A stretch of DNA of 64,000 bases, taken from contig JAQFVV010012396.1 in assembly GCA_028023455.1 (NCBI GenBank), forward strand, positions 20,954,750 through 21,018,749. Reading direction: 5' to 3'. Positions 1-12,345 of this stretch are shown here, one piece after another. A program made the translations under genes and the position numbers. The notes below the pieces were generated by a model. It worked only from the letters and a program-made list of their open reading frames with translations, searched no databases and was not told where the DNA came from. Within the stretch, counting starts at the first letter, position 1, and each line of letters opens with the position of its first letter. The DNA comes from Epiperipatus broadwayi. Lineage: Eukaryota > Onychophora > Udeonychophora > Euonychophora > Peripatidae.

Positions 1-77
1 TGGAAGATGATGATCCAGACTAATTTATGAGTGCTGGTTCAGCACAATATATATACATATTGGAAATAATTTATCTT

Positions 78-159
78 TTTCATATGTGTGGATATGGGTA
101 TTGGTTGTATAAAATGGAGTGGATGGCTGAAGGGAACATGAAAGTCTATGATCAAATCC

Positions 160-160
<1 letters not shown>
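78..160 (+). repeat. tRNA-derived SINE-like copy
   Basis: This short segment shares its core with segments at 4.68 kb (inverted), 31.69 kb (inverted) and 31.98 kb. It has an A-box-like stretch (GGATGGCTGAAGGGAAC, from about 120) and a B-box-like stretch (TGATCAAATCC, about 147), spaced as in a tRNA-type RNA polymerase III promoter. The copy runs directly into a CA/TA microsatellite. A degenerate tRNA-headed SINE is the best explanation. The copy is too diverged to be an active tRNA gene. Confidence 0.45.

Positions 161-204
<44 letters not shown>
161..204. repeat. (CA)n(TA)n microsatellite
   Basis: A compound dinucleotide repeat: about 15 CA units followed by TA units, abutting the SINE-like copy on its left. 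Short reading frames across it are repeat translations and not genes. Confidence 0.9.
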
Positions 205-2398
205 GCTTAAAATACAATTTAGTTTAAAAATTATGCATACTAAAACATCATCAAAAGTAATTAATAAAAGAAAAAAAGAGAATGCAATAAAACAGTTATA
301 AAAAAGCATTGCAATAATAAATAAAAAAAGTAAGCAAGAATACTGCAGTACTGTTTATTGAAACACTTTTTATATTTATATCTTTAATCCAAAAAATGTA
401 ATACTTTTTCAGACTTTATTAAATATTTGTAGCGTGGTTGTAACTAAGCACTTTCAAAACATAAATAACACTAACACATTTTTTCTTAAATTTTATTATT
501 ATTTCACAATTTGATTATGTATTCTTAATGAATATCTAATCAGTTTCAGTATATATATATCTTTTATCTTTAAAATTCCTTTTTTAAATTTATTATATAT
601 AAAAAAAAAAAACATTTCATAATGTTATTTTTTTAATTGATAGAAAACTCAAAATATAATGATAATAGCAATATTATAATTCACTCTAACCAAAGTTTTA
701 AATGGCTAAGATAATTTATTTTAAAATAAATTTTATAAGTGCTAGTTTGGTAGTATTATAATCTAATTTCTATTCTAGAAAATCTTAAAGTTTAACAAAT
801 AATTTTAAATCAATTTTAAAACAGTTATCTTCTTTCTGTGTGTAAGTGTGCATGTAATTAAAATTATTTAAAGTACTTCCTTGTTAAAAAAATAATATCT
901 TAGACATATTTATCACATTAGAACTAAATATTGTGGGGAAATTTAAATAAAAATAAGTTTAAACAATATAGTTTTTATTACTGCAGTAATGTCTTTATTT
1001 TATTAAATGATTTTAAATGTAATAATAATTTATTTCTAAATAATGCAGCAATGATGTAACATTTAATTACTGCTTTGTCTACTTTCTACACAATGTAAAT
1101 TGATTAAACTTCATTTTAGAACTTTTAGAATTTTGCAGACATTTTAATTAGTTATTTTTAAAACTTCAATGTAGCAACTTCATTATTTAAACTTTGATCA
1201 AATTAGGTTGCATAGATTAATTACTATATTATCAATTATCTGATTAATTCTGTATCAGATGATTTACAACATGTAAGACTGGGTCACCATACTTTTACTT
1301 CACTTTATTTCAACATTATCTTTTTCAGTGCTTTCAAGCAATAATTTATTTTATAATTATTTATTATTTCTTAGTAAAGTTACGCATTGCTAGAATGAAC
1401 ATCTGTTTAGTTTTATAAAAAGCCTCTCCACTACTTTAAACTTCCCCAAACATTATACCTAGAAGCTTTGTAATAGGTATACATTTTTGGAAGCAGCATG
1501 TTGTCTCACTGATTGACAACAACAGCAAATTTGTACTGAAGGTATTCCATTTCTATAAATTTCATTGATTTTAATAATTGTTTTATCATATTAAAACTTT
1601 ATTTTGAAAATGATAAATCTTTCATTGAATACCAAAACTCTTTAATTATTTTTCATTAACTTTGTAAGGTATTTATATGCTTATTCCTTAAGAATGTTAA
1701 ATATGGTATATATTTTTTATAGTGTTGATTATTGTTATCATTTTTCCGGAGCATTCTCTTTTGGCTTAATTTAATTTTACTATTAAATTAAAACTATTAG
1801 CTAAAATAGTAGAACTCTAAATGATAAAAAAAACTAATAAATATTAATTATCAATGTATGAATGCTTATGTAAAAGAAACAAGATAGTAATATATTTACA
1901 TATTTTCAAATATTATTTTCAAATTATTATTGCATTTGTATTATTTTAAGAAAAATGAAATCTTTATTTATTCATTTAGGAAAATTGAATACATGATATA
2001 TTTTATGTATTATGAATTACTTTGCTATAAAAATTATTTTATAAATGAAATAGACATTATTTATGCATTTTATGAAGGATAACTGCATTTGGATGCTAAT
2101 AATGAATATTTGCATTTCTTAGTATAAGAAATAAAATTACTATGCTCAAGTAAACTTTATTGTGCTAATCAATGTTTTATTTGTCTTAGAAGATGAAATA
2201 TATTAAAACTGCATTAAATGCTTGTTTTAATCTATGTTTTGACAATAAAGATTTTTATATTCATTAAATATGCTTATTTGCTGTTTGAAAAATAATTTAT
2301 TGTCAAGAAAATATAAATATTATGTACTATTAGCTTTCGGAACCTGTTCCTTATTTTACCATGTATATTAATTATAAAATGATTTTCATTTGTCTGAA
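205..2398. other. AT-rich DNA without recognisable gene
   Basis: The stretch is made of A/T homopolymer runs and short TA tracts. I found no reading frame of interest, no tRNA-like fold and no transposon terminus in it. Confidence 0.6.
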
Positions 2399-2671
2399 GG
2401 TTTGTGCATCTATGAAATACCATGTGAATGTGGAAGGAAATACATTGGTGAGACCTGTTTCCCTGTCAAACAGTGATTGAAAGAGCACAAACCATATGCT
2501 TAAGTGGAAAAATACAAAGATATTGGATAAAGAGGAAAAATTGTATAGAAGAAAATTCAAGGAAGCTGCTCATATAACAATGGTAAATAATCCTGTAAGT
2601 CAACCCAGTATGGCAATACACAATGTATGTAAGCCTCTAATTAATCTTGCTCTTAGGGGAAAAACAAACTA
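2399..2671 (+). pseudogene. Penelope-like retroelement fossil, GIY-YIG endonuclease domain
   Basis: From 2399 the plus strand translates to GLCIYEIPCECGRKYIGETC, followed after a few residues by LKEHKPYA. This is the pattern of the GIY-YIG nuclease domain at the C-terminus of Penelope-like elements (IY-x-IPC-x-CG-x-x-YIGET, then LKEH). The frame is broken by several stops, first a TGA right after VKQ. A shifted frame continues with KFKEAAHITMVNNPVS and ends near 2671 in a stop, resembling the tail that follows GIY-YIG in this family. No reverse transcriptase is left upstream. This is an old inactive fragment. Family assignment is by motif reading only. Confidence 0.7.
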
Positions 2672-2763
2672 ATTAGCCTCATTAAAAAAATTGAAGGACT
2701 TAGGAGGATTTGAACCAATCCTCATATATAATTATATCAAATTTCTACTATAAGTTGCCTTTG

Positions 2764-2848
2764 ACAGAATAGCTCAGTTGGTAGAGCGTTTGCCTTAAAT
2801 TCAATATTCAAGAATCTAAAGGTGCAAGTTCAACTTCTAAGCGAATAT
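2764..2848 (+). tRNA. tRNA-like sequence, probably pseudogene or SINE head
   Basis: It carries an essentially perfect D-arm/A-box (TAGCTCAGTTGGTAGAGC, from about 2770, with GCTC/GAGC pairing) and a B-box-like AGTTCAACTTC near 2827. The anticodon arm and acceptor stem do not fold cleanly, and the spacing between boxes is longer than in a simple tRNA. A decayed tRNA gene or the head of a tRNA-derived SINE is more likely than a functional tRNA, so I assign no anticodon. Confidence 0.35.
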
Positions 2849-4660
2849 TATTACTGTGCATATAGGCCAGCAACAACTGAAGAAGAATGGAAAATAATAC
2901 TACTCAAAATGTAATTACTAACTTGTATTGTCTATTTGTGTGTTATTGCTAACAAGTTGTTTCTATTTGGTAAGGTTTAAATAAAATTTAAAATTTTCTA
3001 TACATTCAAAATTCACTCATAAATAATGGAAATAGTCCAACATATTACATCTGATGATTTTCATGTTTCTGTCAAAAATGTATTTATAGCTCCTAACCAT
3101 TTTATTTATGGATTCATATTATTCTAAAAGAATGTGTTTGCTTTTTGTGAAAATTACTATAATACCTTCTCAATGTATTATTTATTGCTTTATATTATTC
3201 TAATAAATTATGTTTGTTCTTCTGAAATGTATTTTTAATAGCTCCTCAATATTTTAAAATGTTTGTTCTTTGTGAATATTTATTGTAGGAAGCTATGAAT
3301 TATTTTACAAAAGAAAATGTTATCATTAATTCAACACACTATTTAAATTGTCAACAATGTTAATTATTACTCAATGTACTATATTTAAAAATGCAGACAA
3401 TTCTTGTACTTTTCACTTTATTGCTTTATTTAAATTGTAATTTTTATATCATTAAATACTTAGAATGGCTATTTTAGTTACGTCAGTGTTTAATATTCTA
3501 CTTACTTCATATTTTATTGCCTAGTTATTAATATTAGTTTTCAATAGTAGCAGAATATTCAGAAAAGTCATCGGCATGTCAAAGAATTCTTTATTTGACA
3601 GTATTCTGCTTAATGGTATGAAAAATCAAGACTGAAGGACTGTTTATAAATATTTAGTATTAAGGTTTATTTATACATGTATTACACACATTTTTAAATG
3701 TATTATTATGCAAGGTTTTAAAATATGTATCTCATATTATGTTCTCAGAATATTAGTTATATGAAATATTTAAGAGAGTAACACATTTGTTCCTTATAGA
3801 GTTATTTGTAATGCAATTAAATGTATGAAAGAATTTATAAAGCTGATATATATTTTTATTATTAAATTGTTTTGCTACAAATTTATATCCTTAGTTATAT
3901 TTTGCTATTATTGCCATAATGTATTGGTTTTATACATCATTTGTTCATTGTTGTTATAGGAGATAGTAGTACTATCTTTATTTTATAGATTGTTTTATCA
4001 TGTCTGTGAGATTTTATTATATCATAAGTAATGTCTATCATAAAATGCTATATTTAGACAACCCCCATTTTTTTGATGGTTTACTTTTGTATTTTAAGAT
4101 TAGAGACAATGTGCTAATTCTTTACTGCCATCTTATATAAGTACTTATAGTAAGTTTATTCCATCATTTTATTTTTTCTTTGCTGTTCAATCCCTTGATG
4201 TTTATCTAGGTGCTATTTTATTAAAGTCATATGTGATAGCTACCATGTGTATATTTTTGCTTATGTTATTTTGTTAAAGTCATGTGTAATGCCAACCATG
4301 ACCTTATTTTGGCTTTTGATATAATTTGAAGGGTGTGCTTGATATCAAGCATATCTTTATTTGTGCTCTTGATAATATTACAGTGGTTTTGATGTGTTGA
4401 TATTATTAATGTGCCTAGTTTGCATATCTTATATATTTTAAAATCTAATAAAATACTTTATTATCAAATTTATAATTGTGTTTATGTGGTCAAATGTATA
4501 CATCCTCTTTCAAATTTATCAAACTCCAAAGATAATAAGCTCTATTTAGAAATTATTAAATAATTTTTATAAGAACTTATATAACCAAAAGTGATATTAT
4601 TAAATATGAGAACTTTAATGAATATTCATTTTTATTATTATTTCTACTTGATTGAATACC
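2849..4660. other. AT-rich DNA with vague internal repetition
   Basis: No gene was found. Between about 3080 and 3300, phrases such as GCTCCTAACC/GCTCCTCAAT and TTATATTATTCTAA recur roughly every 75 bases, suggesting a very decayed tandem repeat. The rest is plain AT-rich sequence. Confidence 0.4.
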
Positions 4661-4675
4661 AGTATAATTTATATA

Positions 4676-4785
4676 CGAGGAGGTTTTTAAATGTAACCAG
4701 AAGAGATTTGAACAGACTTTACAACTCCCTTCAGCTATCTGCTCTATCTCAAACAACTGATATACATGACCACATTTACATGAAA
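4676..4785 (-). repeat. tRNA-derived SINE-like copy (inverted)
   Basis: Read on the minus strand this matches the copies at 78-160 and 31.98 kb: a block ending in CATGTATATCAGTTG, then GATAGAGCAGATAGCTGAAG (A-box-like), then TGTTCAAATCTC (B-box-like). The B-box core GTTCAAATC is well kept. Flanking DNA is AT-rich with no gene. Confidence 0.45.
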
Positions 4786-5168
4786 AAGTTAAATTATTAA
4801 AGAATTTATTATACAAAGAACCCTGAGATATTAATTATTTTAAAAAAAAATTATTTACCCCGAGATCTGATTTATTAAAAAAAAAAGATATGATATATTG
4901 GTTTAAGAAAACTTTATGTTGCTTATACCATCTGATTTGTTTAATCAAATTTTTTTTTGATTAACAAAGCTGATATGTTTAAGAAAGAATTATTTGATTT
5001 AGAACCTTTTTAAAATAGTATAACTTTGTGTAATTTTTTTGCATAAGAATATATGTTTGTTTAGAGAGAGTATGAGAACTCTTTTTTCCTGATGTTTTAT
5101 TTATCTGTAAAGCAGCATAAAAGAACTAGCCTAAATCTTTTGCTAAGTTGAGAGTTTGATTGACTTAC
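4786..5168. other. AT-rich DNA without recognisable gene
   Basis: Only A/T runs and short repeats are present; I see no coding or structural signal. Confidence 0.5.
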
Positions 5169-5339
5169 TGTTTATGTTTATCACTAAACATCACATAATC
5201 ACCATCTCATACTAGCACATAATTGGATGAGTAGGCACTAGCTGGGGATTTTATGCACAAGACTTCTGGCATCTATTGATTACTCTGGTTAGCACAAGGT
5301 GGAACTACAGTATGGAGTTTTGCTTTTGTTTATGTTTAT
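5169..5339 (+). mobile_element. Palindromic retroposon family, copy 1 (internally deleted)
   Basis: The 145-bp core (5182-5326) starts CACTAAACATCACATAATC and ends GGAGTTTTGCTTTT. It is flanked by a perfect 13-bp direct repeat TGTTTATGTTTAT (5169-5181 and 5327-5339), which looks like a target-site duplication. The core has the family's 5' head but then jumps to the right half of the palindrome (ATTGGATGAGTAGGCACTAG), so the left arm is deleted. It matches copies at 32.3, 46.4 and 56.5 kb. No coding capacity is seen. Confidence 0.65.
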
Positions 5340-5423
5340 ATTATTGGATAGTCTGCCTGGATACTGACTGCCATCATACTTTAATTCATTACAATATATA
5401 TATAATGCTCATATGATTCCTGA

Positions 5424-5424
<1 letters not shown>

Positions 5425-5489
<65 letters not shown>
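5425..5489. repeat. (AT)n microsatellite
   Basis: An uninterrupted TA dinucleotide run of about 32 units. Confidence 0.95.
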
Positions 5490-5492
<3 letters not shown>

Positions 5493-5549
5493 AACCATAT
5501 GGAGTTCATGGCATGCAACAATATAGTAATGTGCATGCACAAATGTATA

Positions 5550-8500
5550 TAAACTTAATATAAAAGTAAAAATAAGCACAGTCAATTTTTTTGTAGATAT
5601 TTTCTACAAGTATACTGGAATATTAAGGGATAAAATAATTTTGAATTTTAAAATAAAATTTTATTATGAAGTGAACATTTAAAAGGTCTAAATAAATATT
5701 TTTATTGAATTCTGATTTTGAACTTAAAACCAGCATGTTTTATGTTAAAATAGATCTACTGATAAGTGTAAAAATCCACTATCTATTTTAGAAATATTTT
5801 TTTAAAATTAAAATTTGTATGACATTTTGTAAAATTACTATAACCTATTTTAGAAATCTTTTTTTAAAAGTAAAGCTTGTATTTTGATAAAATTCAAAAA
5901 TTGCTCTTAAAAAAATTAAAATAGATTAAAAAATTGATAAAAATAGGAAAAACATTCTTGAGTTAACAATTTTTTCCCACCCCATTTACCTATAAAAAGA
6001 GTAGATAAAAAATACTTTAGTAGTTACTTTCCAGAGTTATAAAAATAGTTACTATGAAAATATAAATGAAGGCTAGGAGAGCAATGCCAGCAGCACATAC
6101 ATAATTCACTATTGTAGAAGTTAAATTCACATAAAAGAAAAAGAGTCATCTTCCAGTATTAATAGCCCTAATAAGAATAAAAACTACTGGTATGCATGAA
6201 GTCTAAGTGGAACCAATTACTGCAGACCACAAATTACATGGACTGCACCTATCCTAATGATGACAACAAGACAGTGTACTGTTAAAAGAAACTCGCTTGC
6301 TTAGAGTCCATCAGCTTGATAAAGAATTAGTTATATGTATGCTGCTTTATCTATTTGTAAGGAAACACAAAATATGTATCACATTGGATTTATATAAGGT
6401 GTAGCTGGTGAGTTATTTTAAGTAATTCCTTAAAAATGGCATTTTAAAGTAAAGTAAATCATTTTGTACTTAAGTTAAATGTCTAAAATAAAGAATTTAA
6501 TGCATAGATAATTTTATATTTGTTTTTTTAAAGAGAATAAATAAAATGTATATACTTTCAACATGAAATTAGCTGTGTGAAGATATTTTAATAGTCAAGA
6601 ATGATATTATTTTAAATCATTTATTGAAAAAAAAAGAAAATGCATTTAAAATCTATAATTTAAATTTAAAGATATTAATAAATTTTAATCAATGGTGACA
6701 TGACAGAGGAGAGACTTTTATAAACTGTCAAGGAATGGATAGTACTTTTTAAAAAAAAAAAACTGTAGTCAGTAAATTGTTTTTCTCTTCACCAGTAAAA
6801 ATTGAAATTATAAATATGTGACTTTTTTCACATACGTTAGTGAAGCTATAATTATACTATAATGTGTAATATGTCTGCTTAGCAGACAACAGGGTTAAAA
6901 ATAAAAATGAAGAAACATCAGTCTTCTGGGACCACCAAGCAGCTACAGGTCATGTATTCAAACCCAGTTCTGCCCAAATAATTTTCACAGAGAAGAGTGA
7001 TGCCAAAAGAAAAGTCAAAAAAGCTTTTTACATTGCAAATGATCTCAGAGCCATTAATAGAAGAGAGGCATGATTTGCTCTTTCTTAACAATGGACTAAC
7101 TAATTAAAAATTCAAACTCATTTGCATATGTGTACAATAAATTACAACAGTCTTCATTTGTAAAGCTATGAGCATGAGATTTGAACATTAAATCTCAAAA
7201 GCACTAAGCAGACATATTACACATTATAGTATAATTATAGCTTCACTAACGTATGCGGAAAAAATCGCATATTTATAATTGTAATCAGTAAAGAAAAAAA
7301 ATTACTATTAAAAGAACAAATATATTTGTATATACTTTCAACAAAGAATTAATTGTCAAAATATATTTTTAATAATTTTATTATTTTGACAAATTGAAAT
7401 TTGTTAATAAATTTTATATATATATATATTGTGTAAACACTAGTATAAGGTATTATTTGCATTAGTAAAATGTGAAAACTAAAATTGTAATTACTTATTA
7501 TATTTTATATGACAATTCAAATATATTCATCAATTTGCAAATAGGCATGCATGTCATATAGACAAATGTAGGTAAATTTTAATTGTGTATTTTTATATGA
7601 CCATTTAAATATGTCCAGAAATTATACTGCATGTCTATGTGTGGTTATATAGGTGTTTTATATTGAAACACATATGTAAATCACAATGTAATAACTCTAA
7701 TTTTATATATTAATCAAAATCATAAGATTTATATGTATATATGCATATTCTACAGACCTTAATGTTATTTTTTATTGTTATTAATAAACTTAGATTCTAT
7801 AGTTAAAATTATTACAGAAACCTAATTCTAAATATTTTTAGAATATTATGTATTGAATTATCTGTTGTTCACAATAGCAGTTATAGAGCTTGTGTTATCT
7901 GAGATAGATTTATTCATAATAGTCTATTATATGAAAGGGATGTGTATTAGTGGTATGGTTATTCATTTGATGATGATGATCATCCTAAATTGGCATAGAA
8001 TATAATCTTTAAAGTCCATACACTGCATTTTAATTTTGTTTCAACTCTATTAGACATTAAGATTATAGTGACCAGTACATCAGTGGGACTAAATGGCCAG
8101 AGTATTTATGATGATCAGTATGTTTTATTATCCCAGTATTATTGTTTTTATAGTTATTTATTCTGATGAATAAGCACTCAGTTTGTACATACAAGTTATG
8201 TTTAAATAATTGCCCCAAGCTGGCAAGGGCTAAATAATTAGCTTGGCATAGAGTAAACCTATTTCAAATCCAGTATCACTCACAATATGAAGTATTCCTT
8301 CTACTTATTTAGAATAATGGTGAATTTAGTTCATTATGCGTATAGTTACTCTAATGAGCTAACTGGGCTGATCTTTTAGGGTGATTTCATGTTTATTATT
8401 TTAACACCATTGCTTGATATCTATTTTATGTTAAATATGAATTACCTTAACTTGAAGTAGATATCATTATTTATATAAATATATATATTAAATATTTATA

Positions 8501-8550
8501 TTAAATTTCATTATTTGAAGTATTTTATAATTTTGGGAAAGATCATTCCC
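5550..8550 (+). repeat. Dispersed repeat, copy A (interrupted by a MITE)
   Basis: This roughly 3-kb segment is collinear with copy B, which begins near 14250 and resumes at 28850-30020 after large insertions. Shared landmarks include GTCAATTTTT...TATTTTCTACAAGTA at 5580/14282, TATGTATGCTGCTTTATCT at 6334/15041, TATTGTTATTAATAAACTTA at about 7774/29203 and the AACTGGG...GATCTCTT region at 8358/29831. The copies differ at many positions, so the duplication is old. Part of it (about 7880-8380) recurs inverted as copy C at 9.24-9.91 kb. No coding frame is conserved. It may be a non-autonomous transposable element or a segmental duplication. Confidence 0.65.
6800..7284. mobile_element. MITE with long terminal inverted repeats
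   Basis: The left arm (6800 to about 6885) and right arm (about 7203-7284) are near-perfect inverted copies over about 75-85 bases. Both contain the core TACGTTAGTGAAGCTATAAT in opposite orientation. The collinear copy B lacks the element and has one TCAGTAAG at 16623-16630, whereas here CCAGTAAA (6792-6799) and TCAGTAAA (7285-7292) flank the insert, which fits an 8-bp target duplication of hAT type. The centre (about 6890-7200) has no open frame but contains a B-box-like phrase, ATTCAAACCC. No transposase is present. Confidence 0.7.
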
Positions 8551-8569
8551 ATCACCCCGGATTCCATCC

Positions 8570-8692
8570 CATTATAAATAATCACCCAACTAAAAGCCAA
8601 TGATGATCATGTACTGGCGGCCATCACTACAAATAGCTACCTAACTGGGACTGATGATGATCACATCCTGGTGACCATCACTAAAAAAATTA
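8570..8692 (+). repeat. Two-unit tandem repeat, about 58-60 bp
   Basis: Two diverged units share ACTGATGATGATCAC / AATGATGATCATG, then CTGG(T/C)G(A/G)CCATCACTA. Between this and copy C lie about 540 bases of AT-rich DNA with a short (AT)n at 9100 and no gene. Confidence 0.55.
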
Positions 8693-9239
8693 CAACTTAA
8701 CTTGATACTCAGCCACATCTGAGAAAGAAAAAAGTGTGCATTTTATGCAGAATTAATTTTAAAAATTACTGTGAAATATGTGACAAGAGTGTTGATGATT
8801 GTAAATTATAAAATTTTAGTTTTCATGTATGTTAAAAAGTTTATTTCTAAAGTTAAATAGAAAATGTATAATTTTAGAGATTGGATTGGATGTTTGATTA
8901 CTGAAGTTTGATTAGCTGTATTTTCAGTTATGATGATAGATGGAAGGAGTTTATCATTGGCTTGAGAATTTAATGCTTTCATGCAACCCTGAGGTATCTT
9001 TTATCTTGACTATTACTCCAATCCATTTTTTTGATTTCCTATTGTTTATCATGGTGAAGTTTACATAGTCCTGCCATGATTCCAGCCTGTATGTGCATAT
9101 ATATATATATATATATTGTAATGGGATGGGGGTATCGATAAGTGATGGGAAAATCAAATTGAACTGGGGGGTGGAAATCATCATCACCACTGTCAATTTA
9201 ATATGAAATATCAATAATTACAAAAGTATATATATATAT

Positions 9240-9912
9240 ACGTAAATATTTTAAGATATAAGAGTATAAGATTAAAGAATCTCTGAACATTGAGAGATTA
9301 GCCAGCTAACTCAGAAGAGCAACTACAAAAACTATTAACTATCAACCAGCATTATACATAAAAGTAAGTATGAGTACTCAAGAGAAATAACCATCCATCA
9401 TCATCATTAATGGGAATAAAATAAATCAGTACAATAAATCAACAGTCCATCTTGTCACTGGATTTGAACAATAAAAATATAAATCAACAGTGAACCTTGT
9501 GACTGGATTGGAAATGGGTCTTCTTTAGACCAGGCTAACTACTGAGCCTTTGCCAGCTTGGGCAATTATTTAAACATAACTTGGATGCACTAGCTTAGTG
9601 CCCATCCATTAGAATACACAATAATCATAAAAATCTAAATAATAATGCTGGGATATTTAAAGCATGCTGATCATCATCAATGCTCTGGCCACTAAAGTAC
9701 TATTAATGTACTTGCCAACTATAAACTTAACTTTTAATAAGACTAAAGTAAAATAAAAGATAGTGCATGGGCTTTAAAGAGTATCCCCTTTTGTGCCAAC
9801 CAGGATGATGATGATCATCTCTGGATGCCCAAAGCACTAAACACATCCCCATTTATCCATGTCTCAAATCTAGCTCAGAGAACATGGGCTCTATTACTGT
9901 ATGTGAACAAGA
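9240..9912 (-). repeat. Dispersed repeat, partial copy C (inverted)
   Basis: The reverse complement of this segment matches copies A and B. Shared phrases are TTATGTTTAAATAATTGCC followed by AAGCTGGCAA, then GATGATGATCATC, CTCTTTAAAGCCCATGCACT and GAGTTAGCTGG. Its orientation is opposite to copy A, which ends only about 700 bases to the left, so A and C form a large imperfect inverted pair. There is no coding content. Confidence 0.65.
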
Positions 9913-10800
9913 GATGATAAAAACAATTTTTAACAATTAAATACAAGTTTATTATTAACAAAAAAAATAATTAAGGTCTTATAAGGGTTCTGATTTTGAA
10001 AAGTATACATTGAGTTACATGATTAATAAATTAGGTTTATTTAAAACCCATTCAGCACACAGGCGTGTGGTTTGATACAAAATAAACATGTTTGAATTAA
10101 CATTTAATTTAGAAAAAATGATCAAAATTTTACACATAAGTGTCTATCTGACACACATTGTTATTTACAATACAATTGATATATATACACACACATATGT
10201 GTATGAATTTTCTGATTTTGATTATAATACAAAATTTCAAATGATCACATTGAGATTTAAATAATTACTATTCAACATTTAAATAGTTACATTAATTTAC
10301 ACAATTACAAGCTACAATTCATGTTATTACTACGGATTACATATATATGCACACAGACGCACGATTTATAATATACAACTATTATAATAAAAAAAATGAA
10401 TTGACATTTAATCAAAAAAAATATTAAAATTTTACATATATGAGTGTGCGTGTATATACGCAGATTGACCTTTACCTATTTAAACTTGTTACAATAATAT
10501 ATATTTTTTTTATATTTAATTCATTTGGAAAACACATAAATTTCCCATATATACGTGTGTATAAACAAAATATACAATTTAAAATTTAATTTCAGTTTAT
10601 AAGTTCTTTTTTTTTTTCAAATTAAATAAAGTCAACTTTTGTTTGACAGTTACTTGTTGATTAATTATCAAAGTCTCTAAATATAAAATGTCTCTTTTTT
10701 TTCTTAATAAATGAAAAATAGAATTGTTTTATAGAAATAATAAAATATATAAATTGTAAAATGTCTTTCTGATTGATTAGTTAATGCTGAATAAAGTAGG
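9913..10800. repeat. AT-rich DNA with two direct repeats about 302 bp apart
   Basis: The phrases at 10095-10140 and 10397-10440 match (GAATT[A/G]ACATTTAAT, then AAAATTTTACA[C/T]ATA), implying two diverged units of about 300 bp. No gene is present. The segment may continue copy C, since a phrase near 9960-9980 still resembles the TTGTTATTAATAAACTT landmark. Confidence 0.4.
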
Positions 10801-12021
10801 CAAGGTGAGAGAGGAAAAGTGAATACATGAGTTACAGCTCTTCATGCCATGATAGATGGACAGCCAAGCATGGACCAAGTACACAATGCCCCATGATGTC
10901 GCTAGAAAATATCTCATTTTTAAGCACTACCTCTCTTGTACCTAGAGGGATCATCCAACTAAGAGTAGGAGCCAGGAAAAATTGGGCACTGAGCCAGCCC
11001 TGCTCAGCTTCTGTGAGTCTTAGGGGCTTATTCATTTGGTCTATTCATGAGACCAAGGCCTATTCATGAGGCCTATATATACACACCACTGGACTACTCT
11101 AAGAGCTCAACATCCAGGTCTGGATAGTGCCGAGCATATATTTTGGAGCACCATAAATACACTGCATCCTCACAGCCCTGCTCAACTATACACCCACAAT
11201 AAACATAAAAAGCACAAATTCACGCATCACTTTTAAAATGTCATTTTACTAAAGAAATTATTTAAAATTTGGTTATTATATATAGCTCTACTCACTACAG
11301 CTGTATATATGTTTATCTGGGTTTCTCTGCCTTTAGATAGTCAGCATATATATAATTATTTATTTAGCAAGCTGGTTCTATTGGTCTATTAGAAAAATAT
11401 AATCCATGTTTGTTTTCATCATCAGGTAAAAGCATGCAATCCATGTAAAATCTTGATTTGTAGTTGTTTTCTTTCTGTCTAGGATTATTCCAGGCAAGCA
11501 GTTGTTTTGATTTAATAAATTTTAGACAAGCAACTATCCTCTGTTTAAGGCTATGAATTACAGCACAAAGAAGTGGGTCATTTTCTCCAAGTGAATTCAA
11601 ACTCCTGAGAAGGAAATATTAGTAGCTTCTGACTCTACTGTTCTGCCTTCAGCTATATCAATTCATGGTAACTATTTTGCCAACTCTATGGTCAGCTAAA
11701 ACCAACTGCTGCATTTCATCAAGTTGCAGCAAAAAAAAATTGCAACCAAAAATTTTCAGCTGGCCTTCTTACAAAAAACTATTAACCAGACTGCTCTCTT
11801 CAAAATCATTATCCAGACTGGCTGATATTTTTTATCAGCCCTTTTTATAAAATCATCTGAAGTGTTATAATAACACCTTGATTAAAAACACAATTTTATT
11901 TTTATCTTTCTAATCCCTTGGAATCTATATACATGTTTTTACTTAGTGATTTTTAATAGATAAAAAAATTGTTTAATTAATTAAAAAATTCCAAAAATAA
12001 GTGTGGTGTTTTTATATTTCA
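10801..12021. other. Unassigned sequence, locally richer in G+C
   Basis: From 10815 to 11215 base composition is clearly less AT-rich than its surroundings, and an 80-codon open frame (10827-11069, plus) lies there with no recognisable domain. It could be a fragment of an old mobile element. The rest to 12021 is AT-rich with no supported gene. Confidence 0.35.
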
Positions 12022-12126
<105 letters not shown>

Positions 12127-12345
12127 AATATTTATATTTATTCAGACCTTTTAAAAGTTTAATTTATAAAACAATATTTTAAACGGGAGTTATTATTTAT
12201 TTATTTCTATTTCAGTAAATGTAGAAAAGATCTACTATAATTTTTGTCTGTGTTTATTTCTACTTTTCCTTTATTTTATGTATATATGTGCACATACACT
12301 ATATTAGTGTATGCTATGTAAGCCAAATGGTTACAATATATATAA

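Noticed and set aside
2764-2848. Functional tRNA gene
   Set aside because: The D-arm is good but the anticodon and acceptor stems do not fold, and box spacing is too long.
10827-11069. 80-codon frame in a GC-richer stretch
   Set aside because: No domain, no neighbouring coding signal, and the opposite strand is equally open; left as unassigned sequence.
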